Part shown: one piece after another, positions 10,950-21,228 of the stretch
How positions within the stretch are numbered: the first letter of the stretch is position 1
Layout: each line of letters starts with the position of its first letter
Source: Paramarasmius palmivorus
Taxonomy: Eukaryota; Basidiomycota; Agaricomycetes; Agaricales; Marasmiaceae
Direction of reading: 5' to 3'
Length of the DNA: 64,000 nucleotides
NCBI GenBank assembly: GCA_037176845.1
Contig: JAYKXP010000088.1
Location: 124,001-188,000, forward strand
Notes under the pieces: model-generated
What the model was told of the DNA's origin: nothing
Seen by the model: the letters and a program-made list of their open reading frames with translations, nothing else
The model's database searches: none
Made by a program: the position numbers and the translations under genes

Positions 10950-13342
10950 CTAATCGCCACAGGGATCGACAAGGAATGAAACAAGAAATGAAAAGTCAAG
11001 CTCCGACAAAACAAAAGTCTTGGGGAACTCGTCGAGTTTGGATTTGATGTCTGCGTAGATCGTGAGCGTGAGCACAGGGAATCGTGCAGTAAGAATTGTT
11101 TTCTCTACTCACGTGGATTCGAGATGCTCCAAAACAACGTTTCTGCAGACAGCATTCCCAACGTGGGCATTACAATGGCTACAGGACCAACAGAGCCTCT
11201 CGTCGGTCCTTTGATCTACGACTTGGAAGAAGTCTGGATCATCTGACACAGATCCCGGATACCATATGATCCGCGGGTTGAGATGATGTGTCTGTCATAT
11301 GCACGTTAATAGATTCCTCTTTAGAAGATGGGAGCCTTACACATTCCCTCCACGTTCCGACAAATGCTTCATCGTCACTTCCCCAGCGCCCTTGACATCT
11401 GTACCAGAGCCCTTTCTCATCCATCTCGGCTGCAGTTGTCATAGCAGGATCCAGTCCAGAGGCTTTCACCAATGCGACAACTATCCAGTTGAATCGATAC
11501 GGTATTATCGTACCGACACTGTCCAAATGGTGAGGCTCGTCACATGATGGCCCGTAGACGTGCCTAATCACTTCATCGAATGTTCCTGGGAACCTACAGT
11601 GGTAACAATTGATATGAGTGGTGGCCAAGTTGTAAAAGTTATCTCTGCCAGAATCAGAGTGTTTCCAGTGCTTCAAGACATGGTCTCTATGCATCTTCTT
11701 CCAATCCGCAACCGATTTTCTGAATGCCTCCGTCTCCAATGCAGCTCTGAAATCGGCCTCTGTGACTGTTTCTTCTTCAAGCCTCGTCAAAATACCGTTT
11801 ATCGGTGCCAGTAGAAAGACCATCTTCGTATTTGGATATTGGAGCCATTCGTTCGGTGGGAGTGATTTCAGAGAGTCGATATATACTCTCGAGACGGTGT
11901 TGCATCGGTCGCGAAAGAACTGGGGTTTGGCTGCGAGCACTGTCGTCATCCGGGCACTATCAATCCCACGTATGACCTCGGATTCAATCATTTTCCAACC
12001 TGCGTCAGAAGGTGTGAGCGTGAATAGCTGCGATACAAAACTGCCGTGGTACGCACTGCGCTCAGTGAGTGGTGTGGGTCGACAAACACAATTCATGTAT
12101 GTGGCTGCGTTTGCATCCGGGTCGGTGTAACCCATCGCAAGGACACGTTTCTTCACTCTGAAACACTGAGATTAGTCTGAGTTGGCAACTCTTGCTTGTC
12201 TGGTTGAACAACGCACTCTTCGATTCGTGTATGCATGATTTGGCCTGTATCCTTGTTCTGCTTCTGAATCTGGCCAGCCATCCATTGTACACAAAGTTCT
12301 TTGTGCTGGAAATCGTTTATTGTGAGTCAAGGCAGATAGTAACAAGATCGTCGCTTTCACCTCCTTCAGTTTGTTCACGTATTCCTTCCTTTCCTTCACA
12401 TACTCGTCCTTCGCGGCAGCTTTGTCTGCTTTCTTCTTTTCCCGACTTTCGTTTTGTTGCAATTCCTGGGCGACTTTGCAGATTTCACTGCGAGGATAGT
12501 ACACGGTACCGGAGAGTTGCGTAGGCACAACGAGACTGAGGATTGTATCTCTGTTGCTGCGATAGAAACTGCCAGGAAAGACTACATGAAACCCTTTCCG
12601 GGGAGTGGACCTGTGTATGTTCCTTAGTGTGGCGGTCAAAAACGCACAAAAAAGGAACGTGGCAGACTGTGGTATCAAACATTTGTGGCATAATCGCTTT
12701 CGGAAAACCCAATCAAGCCTAACTCCTTTGGCTTTGCACATCTTCGCATTCCTCCAATTAGCGGCAACTATCCTGGCGATGCATAACCACTCACCGAACA
12801 ACCTGTGCCACCGAACAATAGTCTCATCCAGTCCACCTCAGATATTTGCACCCCCGGGGGGAGATCTGGCGCTTCGTGCTCGCGCTTCAAAGTGGTCCAA
12901 ATTGGCTCAGCGAAGGTCTGTCGGAATGCTCGGTTTACATCTATCAGTGCAAGCAGTGATTTTGGCGGAAGATTAGAGAGAATCTAAGGACAAGACACAT
13001 GCTAATATCAGGTATGATTGTATAGAATACAATTGAACAGCATACCTCGAATAAAATATCTAAAGGCATCGTGGGCAATAGACTCAATTTCCCCGCATTA
13101 CCTCGGGGTTTCTTTTGCTTTGGTTGCTGTGCATCTGCTCACTTCACTATTATCAGTGTCCCAGATAACACTGCAAGAGAAACGATACCTGCTTCTTCTT
13201 CATCACTATCGTTGTGCCCCTTGAGCAAGCGTTTCTTTTTACGGGGTTTCAACGCGACGATTTCGCCACCTTCGTCTTCAACTATGGCATTCTGTTGAGG
13301 TGATAAAGCCTTGATTCTACCGGATCTTCGAGGTTGATTCAT
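10950..13342 (-). CDS. F-box protein B (tandem paralogue)
   Basis: This is the paralogue of the neighbouring gene with the same exon order. It starts MNQPRRSGRIKALSPQQ and has a basic KPRKKKRLLKGH segment (possible nuclear signal). The F-box is LPTMPLDILFE / ILSNLPPKSLLALIDVNRAF. Then come PDLPPGVQISEVDWMRLLFGG, RKRLCHKC, an acidic/basic coiled coil (EKKKADKAAAKDEYVKERK), and CRPTPLTER. The long core ends HVYGPSC, KASGLDPAMTTAAEMDEKG, then paired cysteines LCWSCSHCNAHVGN. The last exon reads DIKSKLDEFPKTF and ends at 10950. The start is well defined; its promoter runs directly into the left inverted repeat of the RecQ element, so that insertion may affect expression. Confidence 0.77.
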
Positions 13343-13388
13343 ATGGAAGTGGTAGAACGCAAAGAGGAAGACGCGTTGGCCGTGGTAA

Positions 13389-13556
13389 TTTGTGATAGTT
13401 AATTAGACTCGAACCACTCGCTGCTTGATGAGTTGGGGCCCTACCCTACTCCTCGGCGCAGCGACTGGAATATAATCTCACGATTTTGGCAGGTCGCACT
13501 TTTCCCACGGAGGTTGTTTTGACTTAGCCGCTACAACCACCTACTCACTTCTCAAA
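13389..13556 (+). repeat. Left terminal inverted repeat of RecQ element
   Basis: This segment is the reverse complement of 15107-15283 over most of its length. The best block is a 33-base perfect match (13499-13531 against 15144-15176), followed after one mismatch by about 24 more identical bases and another 17-base run. The outer edge carries TTAGACTCG on both sides. The repeat abuts the start of F-box gene B. Confidence 0.85.
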
Positions 13557-13656
13557 CTCGATATTTTCCCTCAATATGTATCTAGATCGACAGCAATAGA
13601 CGTCGTCAAGAACGAGTTCTTTTCCGTTTTTTGAAATTCGCGCTCCCGCCGTCGCT

Positions 13657-14835
13657 ATGAGCCCTCGATCATTTCCGCACCCTCAGAGTTTCCTGCACTC
13701 CAAGCCCCCCCAGAACAGACAAACAGCGTCTTGAAGATGAAAAATCAAGACTTTGCGACGTTTTTGGTGTTCCGGCCCTCAGAAGCTACTAGGAGAAGGC
13801 CGCAGAGCACATACTCCGGGGCCAAAGTGTACTGTTCGATGTACCAATGGGAGGAGGCAAAACCCTCACATTCTACCTTCCACTTTTCTATCACTGGGCT
13901 GTACGATCATCTTCCAAGGCTAATGATAAAGTTTTTCCAGCTGTTAGCCCTTTGAACGCACTCATGGATGCACAGATGAAGGAACTTGGGGAAAAGGGGA
14001 TACCTGCTGTGGCCATGCATTCCAAGGGCTTGACAGAAGAGGATCTTTTTGAGGTGCGTGTATCTATATCCTAACCAGTTTCTCTGTGGCTTAATCGTGC
14101 CTAGAAATGCGGAAAGAAGTGAAACTTGAAGTACCGCATGATCTTCGTCTCCCCCGAGAAAGCACTGGACAACCGGTTCCACGAGCATGTACTGAAGTCG
14201 AAAGCGTTCAAGAACAACTGGGTCGAGGTCGTCATCGATGAGGCGCGCTGTATCAGCAAATGGGGTGGGGATTTCCGCCCGGAATATAGTACACTCGGTC
14301 AACTATTTGCGCGAATTCCAGGCAACGTACCCACGTTGATTGCGACTGCGACCATGCCTGTCGACATCATCACGGATATTCAGCGTAAAGTCGGACTGCC
14401 TGAAGACATTCCGCACATCGCCGTTTCCAACTGCAAGGGCAACGTGTCTCTCTGTGTACGATGCAACATGCCCAGGCAACCTATGGCCACCTCTTCTCGC
14501 TCTTTCCCAAAGGTGACAGTACTACACTTAAAGACTTTCCCCAAACTTTGATCTATGTCAACAGCCGCAAGGAGGCCGAAGAAATACAAGATTTCCTTCA
14601 CGAGAACTGTCCAGCATCTCTATCTAGCACATCCTTCGAGTTCTACCACCGGTATCTCGACGAGAAGAGAAAGAAAGTCGTGCAAGAGGGCCTTTCGGGT
14701 GGTGGTCATCATGGTGTAGCTGTGACTGGTGCTCTCGGCATGGTGAGTTTATTGTCTGAATAGTGTAACACATGCTAACTTGTCTATGGTATGTAGGGAA
14801 TGGATTTTCAGGGTATCAAGCGTGTAGTTCTTTTG
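13657..14835 (+). pseudogene. Truncated, disabled RecQ-like DEAH-box helicase
   Basis: The sequence shows RecQ/SF2 helicase motifs in order: a Walker A loop (VPMGGGKTLTFYLPL), SPLNALMDAQMKEL, VSPEKAL, a DEAR version of the DEAH box followed by CISKWGGDFRPEY, the TATMP motif III, LIYVNSRKEAEEIQDF, and an approach to motif V (GMGMDFQGIKRV). Homology then stops, so motif VI, the arginine finger and any zinc or winged-helix part are missing. Reading in the homologous frame meets a TAG at 13790-13792, where a glutamine is expected, and a TGA at 14120-14122. A frame change occurs near 14458. Two introns (near 14054 and 14742) are still visible. The copy cannot encode a working helicase. RecQ-like genes of this kind are often multicopy in fungi, including telomere-linked helicases. 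Confidence 0.88.
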
Positions 14836-14943
14836 TTCTTTGAGTTCGGTAGCTGCCAGTTTTGGCCGTTTTGGCTTATAGAAGGATCCTGGAGGCTGAT
14901 AATTGGTTTCTGGGTTTCTTCTTTTCTTGCTTGAGGGCGGCAT
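14815..14943 (-). pseudogene. 5' end of a second, convergent element gene (lysine/arginine-rich)
   Basis: On the minus strand an ATG at 14943 opens MPPSSKKRRNPETNYQPPG and continues as a basic, Pro-rich, coding-like sequence for about 40 residues. It stops making sense where the helicase homology begins. A gene start facing a helicase that lacks its 3' half suggests an ancestral element with two convergent genes whose middle has been deleted. The protein is not recognised. Confidence 0.4.
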
Positions 14944-15106
14944 AGCGATAGACCGTAGTGGTAGAAGTGTTAAGACAGTAGCCCCTAATCCAACCTTGCG
15001 AGCAGAATATCTCCGGGTGGACCAAAAATTTCACAAGAAAAAATTAAACTCGTATTTCGCATGATTACTACCGACAATTCTAGCTACTTTGCACATTAAT
15101 CCGAGG

Positions 15107-15283
15107 TGTTTGAGAAGTGAGTTGGTCTGGGATGGTCGATTTTGCGGCTAAGTCAAAACAACCTCCGTGGGAAAAGCGCGACCTGCCAAAATCGTGAGAT
15201 TTTGTACCAGTCGCTGCGCCGAGGTTCGATCGACTGTCATCGAACGTCGCAGCGGGTGGTTACGAGTCTAATAGTTAATTGGA
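15107..15283 (-). repeat. Right terminal inverted repeat of RecQ element
   Basis: This is the inverted partner of 13389-13556. It includes the 33-base perfect block at 15144-15176 and further identical runs at about 15178-15201 and 15208-15224. An indel-rich stretch near 15225-15250 separates these from the outer matching segment around GAGTCTAAT. Confidence 0.85.
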
Positions 15284-15443
15284 TCTGGTCACAACCCACG
15301 TGCCCTCGACTTGTCTTCTCAACGACGGTAGTCTGGCAAGCCGTCTTTACTTGTACAGAAGATAGTCGTTCTGTACCTGAGTCGACGACGGCGGCTTACT
15401 GACGTTCTTCAGTATTGCTATTCACCGGTACAACTGGATATAG

Positions 15444-15721
15444 ATGGGATGGACTGGGAAGCTATCGTGGGACGATGATGGCCACGTCATGCGACCGACT
15501 ACCACTGGCGAAGGGGATGGCTTTCGTACGTCGCATTCGATGTTCGTTTGATTAACACCATAACTTGAACCACGCCCATAGCTTTGAAGGAGCGTGAAAC
15601 ATCAATAGTACAGAACGACGACATCAATTCTAGTACTCCGCCACGGAAAAACTCAGCGAAGACATCCCGGCGAACCAATCATGAAGCTGGAAAGTCCTCC
15701 GGTCCGCTCATGAACGTTTGA
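15444..15721 (+). CDS. Possible small protein of unknown function
   Basis: Two exons joined by a GTACGT...ATAG intron give a 74-residue product starting MGWTGKLSWDDDGHVMRP and ending SSGPLMNV. The composition is hydrophilic with a basic centre (PPRKNSAKTSRR). There is no recognised family, and the gene lies just outside the right inverted repeat. It could be the remnant of a longer gene. Support is only the clean splice and coding-like composition. Confidence 0.35.
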
Positions 15722-15997
15722 ACGCTTCTCTCCAAAGGAAATCGGAAGTGTTGGCCGAACTTGCGATGTTTGCAGTCATGACGACGGAACAAAATATCCA
15801 GTCATTCTCTCACGCAAAGACGCATCTTCCAGCAAGGAGGTGGAGCAGACTATCATCATCACCCTATCTGGACCGCGCTCAACCGTGCCGAAACGTCAGT
15901 TGGGTACTGTAGGGTGCTGTTAAATTGATTATCCTCATTCTCGGTGTTGTCGCGGGCCTATCTACCTGCGTGCTGTGCGGTTTCTCATCCCGGGCTG
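15722..15997. other. Intergenic region upstream of the xylanase
   Basis: No coding signal is seen. It probably contains upstream control elements of the secreted xylanase. Confidence 0.35.
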
Positions 15998-16005
15998 TAT
16001 AAATA
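15998..16005 (+). promoter_or_regulatory. TATA box of the GH10 xylanase gene
   Basis: A perfect TATAAATA stands about 66 bases upstream of the ATG at 16064, a normal distance for a fungal core promoter. Confidence 0.55.
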
Positions 16006-16063
16006 TCCCTGCAAATTGACAGCCTCATCCCTCAAGGTGCACCTTTAACCCATCAGCACAAAG

Positions 16064-17588
16064 ATGACACGTCTCTCTGCTCGCCTTTGCCTCGTCGCTC
16101 TGCTCCCTTTTGTTGCTGGCCTCGATCCTCTCGACTCTTATTTCGGAGATAGGTACCTTGGTATTTTCACCAACCAGAATCGTATTACGACCGCGGGTGA
16201 AACGTATAACACCATCGCCGAGACCAACTTCAATGCGGCTACTGAGTCGAATGCTTGCAAATGGGAATCCATTGAGCCTAGCCAAAACCAATTCAACTGG
16301 GATGCCTGTGACTACACTCAGAAGTATGTAGTTCTGATTGTCCTCTTTTCGTCGCACTGATTCACATTTATATATAGCTGGATAACTAGCAGGGGTGGCA
16401 AGTTCAGAGGACATACACTCGTATGGTAAATTCCCTCAGTTGCTGTCCAAAGAAAGGACGCTAATAGCCACGAACGATAGGCACAGCCAGCTTGCTTCGT
16501 GGGTCGAAGGTCTACAGGGTTCTGCAGTGGATGATGCTATGAGGAACCATGTTCGTCGGGTGTCCCCACTGAATTCTCTCGCTGATTACTCCCGTGCAGA
16601 TCGAAACCGTAATGGGTCACTATGCTGGGAAGTGAGTAGTGTCTTAAATACAATACGGTATCATGCTGACTTTGTCTATTAGGGCTTATTGCTGGGACGT
16701 GGTTAATGAGGTACATCCTAGACAGTCTGCTCGACTCGTTTGTAGGTTGACCACGATGTTTACTATAGGCACTTGAGGGCGATGGAACACTTCGTCAGTC
16801 AGTGTTCGCAACTCAGGTTGGAAATGATTATATCGCCAAGGCGTTCACCTACGCGCGTGCGGCCGACCCCAACGCCAAACTATACTACAATGACTATGGC
16901 CTCGAATTCCCCGGTGCAAAACAAGACGGTGCATTCCAACTGGTCTCCGACCTGGCAGCTCAAGGTCTCATTGACGGAATTGGATTCCAAGGTTCGTCGT
17001 CATTTCTTCTTACACTGTTTCGGCCCTGAACGCACTTTCAGGTCACTTGGACGTTGGAAACATGCCTCCTGACCTCCAAGGCACCCTTCAGAGGTTTGCT
17101 GACCTAGGGATCGATGTGGCCTTTACCGAAGTGGACATTGGAACAAAGTGGGTTCAGCCTTTGACTTCTCTTACACTGCTCATACCCAACCAGGACTCAA
17201 GACTTTGAGCAACAAGCAATAGACTATGCAACTCTGACAAGTGCTTGTATCAATGTTGCCAACTGCGTTGGTATCACTGTCGGTGGCGTGAGAGACAACG
17301 AATCGCGTTCGTATTTCTTGAAAGGCAACAGACCTAGTACCGTTACTGATCTTGATTATTTTATCAGCCACCTGGAGGAACGGCGAATATACACTTCTGT
17401 TCGATGAGAACTATAACCCAAAGCCTGCAGCCACTGCCGTTGCCGAGGCTGCCTCAGGCAGCACCGTTAGCATTAACGCGTCAGAGCCTGCTGCTCCGGC
17501 GACATCGCGGAGGTTGCAGTGGTGAGTCTCTTGATTTAAACGAATGCTTCTCCGACTAATAATGTATAGGTCCCAAGATCGTCTGTGA
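16064..17588 (+). CDS. Secreted GH10 endo-1,4-beta-xylanase
   Basis: Family GH10 cleaves the xylan backbone outside the cell during plant cell-wall breakdown. The protein begins with a signal peptide (MTRLSARLCLVALLPFVAG, cleavage soon after). Landmarks after splicing are NACKWESIEPSQNQFNWDACD, FRGHTLVWHSQLASW (split by an intron inside the Trp codon), WDVVNEALEGDG with the acid/base glutamate, YYNDYGLE, GLIDGIGFQGHL, and AFTEVDIG with the nucleophile glutamate. About nine exons give roughly 330 residues, a single catalytic domain with no carbohydrate-binding module. The usual TVWG tryptophan near the end is glycine here (GITVGGVRDNES), and the C terminus is short and polar. The exact last exon is less certain. 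Confidence 0.92.
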
Positions 17589-17643
17589 TTCACGAACGTG
17601 CTGAAAGTGACGAGGATATCAATGTATACTAGTGTAAAATATA

Positions 17644-18746
17644 TCATGACTCCCCAAATAACTTCGCAATAGTCTCGACAGTTGTATTCCCGCCACTCAA
17701 AACGATACCCAAGCGCTTTATCCCGAGCCTCTTGCACTCATTTCTAAATCCTTCATCAAACAAGACCACTGCAAATGGTACACATGCACTAGGCTCCACA
17801 AACACCTTCAGTCTCTCCAATAAGATCTTCATAGCCTTCTTAATCTCTTCCTCACCGACAGAAAACACACCGGTGACTTTTGATTTATCCGAAATGATAG
17901 ACCAGTTAATCTCCCCTAGAGGCGTGCGCAATCCATCGGCGATTGTTAAGGTTGAGACTGAGGTGATACGTTGGCCTTGTTCTAAGCCTCGTTTTCCATC
18001 GTCTCCGCCTTGAAACGAAGGTTCGGCACCAAATACGCGTATACCGGTTCCATAGAGAGCGGTAGCCACACCAGCAAGCATGCCGCCTCCACCAAGAGGT
18101 GTAACCACCGCGTCCAAAGTTCCCTCTCCCATCAACTCCTTCACCTGTTCCTCCAGCTCTAAAGCTAATGTCCCTTGACCCAAAATAATATCCGGATGGT
18201 CATACGGAGGTATAAACCTCGCGCCAGTTTGTTCGATAACCTCGCTAGCGACTTTCCATCTTTCTTCTGCTGTTGAACCGGAGAAAACGACGTTGGCACC
18301 ATATGATTTGGTGGCAGCAATCTTGGACGGAGTGGATATCGACGGCATGATTATATGGGCAGGGATGCCATGTGTCCGAGCTGCATAAGCTAATGCTTGA
18401 GCATGGTTGCCTGTGAGTGGAGTAGCGTGCCGTTGATCAGCGCTTCATCTCAGAGATCGCGATTCAGAATCACTGGGTACTTACCTGAGCTGTGCGTGAC
18501 AACACCCTTGCTCAATTCTTCTCTACTCGACCTGCTCAATGCATGAAATGCACCTCGGGCCTTGAAAGCTCCTACTTTTTGGAAGTTTTCACATTTGAAG
18601 AAGAGGTTAAGTGGAAGTTCGGGTGTAGATGCGATGTCATTGATAGATGTAGATGTAAGGACCGGTGTAAGATGAATATAGGGCTTGATAGCTTTATGTG
18701 CAGATTGGACAGATTGGCGGGTTAGTGGAAGCGATGAGGAAGACAT
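17644..18746 (-). CDS. PLP-dependent serine racemase / threonine dehydratase-like enzyme
   Basis: A fold-type II PLP enzyme that would racemise or dehydrate serine/threonine. Visible motifs: a CENFQKVGAFKARGAF block whose lysine forms the PLP Schiff base, HSSG at the exon end followed after the intron by NHAQALAYAA, then TPLGGGGMLAG (the glycine loop that binds the PLP phosphate), and LSGGN near the C terminus. Roughly 325 residues in two main exons match eukaryotic serine racemase and lack the regulatory ACT domain of biosynthetic threonine deaminase. The start MSSSSLPLTRQ at 18746 fits the family. It is convergent with the xylanase gene. Sequence alone does not tell racemase from dehydratase. 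Confidence 0.88.
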
Positions 18747-18998
18747 GGTGATGGAAATGACTCGACCTGGGCAATTGTAAGTACTAGAGCGGTTAGCCGT
18801 CCACGACCCGGCTTCAAGCTCAAGCTTCATAATGATAGAAAACCGACATATATACGTGTTGCGAAATTATATGTAACTTGAATACTGAACCTGTCGCTAT
18901 CCAATCCACGAAATAAGGAATAATATAACAAGGTTGAAAGTCCGGTAACATGATATAAAACAAAAGTAGATGTACTTTCTCTGCGATGCTTGTCGATA

Positions 18999-21228
18999 TC
19001 AATGGTGATATTGCTGCTGTTGATTGGTATTATATCCGTATCCTCCACTCGATGGAGCATAAGGACTCGGTGGTGCACCGTATCCAGGACTATGAGGGGC
19101 GTAATCTCCTTGGTACGACAAGGATGGCGGATCTTGCTGCCTGTACGAGTTGAAACTCGACCGGCTGTCCGACGGCAAGAAGCCTGAACGATTCTGATCC
19201 GGATGATTGAGGTAACTCTGTCGCCCGTCGTGATACCCAGGTGATGCAGATGTGGGCGGCTCTTTCAGTGGTAGATCATAGCTCGACGCTGTGTTAGGTT
19301 CCTGCAATGGCAGATACGACGCCGGCTGCCCAGTTCCTCCAAACATTGCACTCTCACCCTTTTCCTTCCTTCCTTTTGCGTTTTTCTTCTGGAATCGGCG
19401 GCGACAGCAGCACTTCCAAATGACACACCCTATGACAAGGAGGACGAAAATGAGACATCCCATTAGGATGTATGGCCATCGACTTAAGACCATCTCTTGG
19501 TATTTCTTCTTCTTTTCCTCGTCCGAAACGGGGGAGTGCTGCATTTGATCTGATGGTAAGAGGCTCCATTTGGAGTCGCCGGATGTGTCAGTACCGCCCA
19601 GACGAATGGAAACGAAGTCGGTGTGTGCTTGTTGGACGTCGGTAACGGAGAGAAGTTGGATGTAAGGATCATTTCTGTCGGTAGATGCGCCCTCGACCCA
19701 GTTACCAAAGTCCATGAGCGTGTAAGTATTTCGCACTAGAGTGACGTTAGAAGAGGCCTTGGATATGAAGGCATGCTGACTGACAAAAGTTCATTCCCAT
19801 AATCATATCATAGTTCCCGAGCAGACTGAACGCTGAGGTAATTGGTTGAAACTGGAAGGTGTCAATAAGAATTGTGCTACGATGCGCAGTTAACTTACAG
19901 CTCCGATGCAGACGCGGTTGCCATTGGCATCTTGAACATTGAAATTATCGTCCACAGTATCCAGTGGGTGAATTGGATAGTTTTTGCCACCAAAGTTGAA
20001 GCTGATGTTCAACATCTGCCCACACGGAACGGTCCACCATTCGTTCTTGCTGTCATAGACAGCCCCTTGCACGCGACCATAAATCGCATCGGATACATCT
20101 CGAGGCACTTGACTACATGACAAGGGGTAAGTCTTATTTTGGACGTTTAGGTAAATCACTCACCTGAAGGTGAAACCAGAATCGAACACGGCCACGAGTT
20201 GTTGTTTAGGCGCCTTGGGAACGATGGTTTTGACGTTGATGACCTGGCCGTCTGGACCAATGATACCGTTGCTTTTGTCGGTCAGGGCTTGCCAGTGTTG
20301 ATCTAGGAAGGAAAACGACTGAGGACATGTAGGCGCGTGTAGTATGATTTTTGGCATACCTGAATCCAAAAGCTTGTGAACCTGCTCAACATCGAGTTTA
20401 GGCATAGACGTAATGTTCTCCCAACCAGTAACAAATTCAGATACAGTGATCTGACCAGTTACAGGGTGTGACGGCGTGCCTTTCCGGTCGAGCATGAAGG
20501 AGATGAAGTTTTGGCTAGTCTTGTTTTGGGTGTAGATTCGGCTTAGTACTGAATCTGCTGAACTAGAATCAATCTTGTTCATGATTTGACTGCCAGAGTT
20601 TGGTCCTAATCCCATGAGGCCTGCATATCCCTGTTTGTGAATGTCGGTGGAAAAGGAGTTGGCATTGTCAACTTGAACTGCCTTTGCTGTGAGTACCGTG
20701 AACGATCTAGAAAGGGTTGGAACGCACGGAATGCCTGGTTTTCAATACTATATCCTCCAAACTCCAACTTCGCTGCGCTGATTCGACCTGGGTATCAGGA
20801 ATATTAGCGGCCAAACGACGGAGTGCGGTGACATCGAGATGTACCAGTAGCAGAGCCTATTGCGTAGTTGAGTGACAAGCTTTTCCCAAGGTCTGTCGTT
20901 GTTGGAGGTGAAGAAGGGAAGTTGACCCAGAGATCCGAACTGTGAGGGATGTGTAATGAAGAATTTTGACTGGCAACATTTCAAACTTTACACACCTCCC
21001 TGTATCTAGCAACACTGGCAAATCCACCCCGGCGAGCGTTATGTTGGCAACATATTGGGCATTTCCTATATTTTGCAATGGAACCGTGCTACTCCCGCGG
21101 CGAGCAAGCCTGGGATTTGTCGTTGGATAGTCCGTTGGTAGGACACGGAAAGGTATCTTGACAGCAAGGGCATGGAGAGAGAAATCGAGGGTGATTAAGA
21201 GCAAAGAGAGTGGTATAAAAGAGTGCAT
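18999..21228 (-). CDS. Membrane-anchored A1 family aspartic protease (copy 1)
   Basis: A pepsin-like protease. A hydrophobic signal sequence (FIPLSLLLITLDFSLHALA) precedes the first catalytic motif DTGSSDLWV, whose codons are split by an intron. The flap and core regions follow (GLMGLGPNSGS, GIIGPDGQ), then the second catalytic aspartate in VFDSGFTFSQVP, where the usual DTG is DSG. The family motif NYPIHPLDT and IMGMNFLRN precede a single transmembrane helix (WPYILMGCLIFVLLVIGCVIW region), a Cys/Arg-rich stop-transfer and a long Pro/Ser/Tyr/Gln tail ending QQQQYHH. It is head-to-head with the related gene at 22505. Its last ~170 bases and 3' flank are duplicated at 54.2 kb. Confidence 0.9.

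Larger units (their letters stand above)
13374..15300. mobile_element. Internally deleted inverted-repeat element carrying RecQ fragment
   Basis: Long inverted repeats (about 170 bases) enclose a broken helicase and the opposing 5' end of another gene. No transposase, integrase or reverse-transcriptase motif remains inside. The outer limits are approximate and a target-site duplication is not clear; TTAA-containing sequence lies next to both ends. This is most simply a non-autonomous relic whose mobility depends on full copies elsewhere. The mobile-element status is inferred from structure only. Confidence 0.6.

Noticed and set aside
13389..15283. Reading the inverted repeats as telomeric or rDNA sequence
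   Set aside because: No TTAGGG-type repeats or rRNA sequence are present; genes on both sides are ordinary chromosomal genes.
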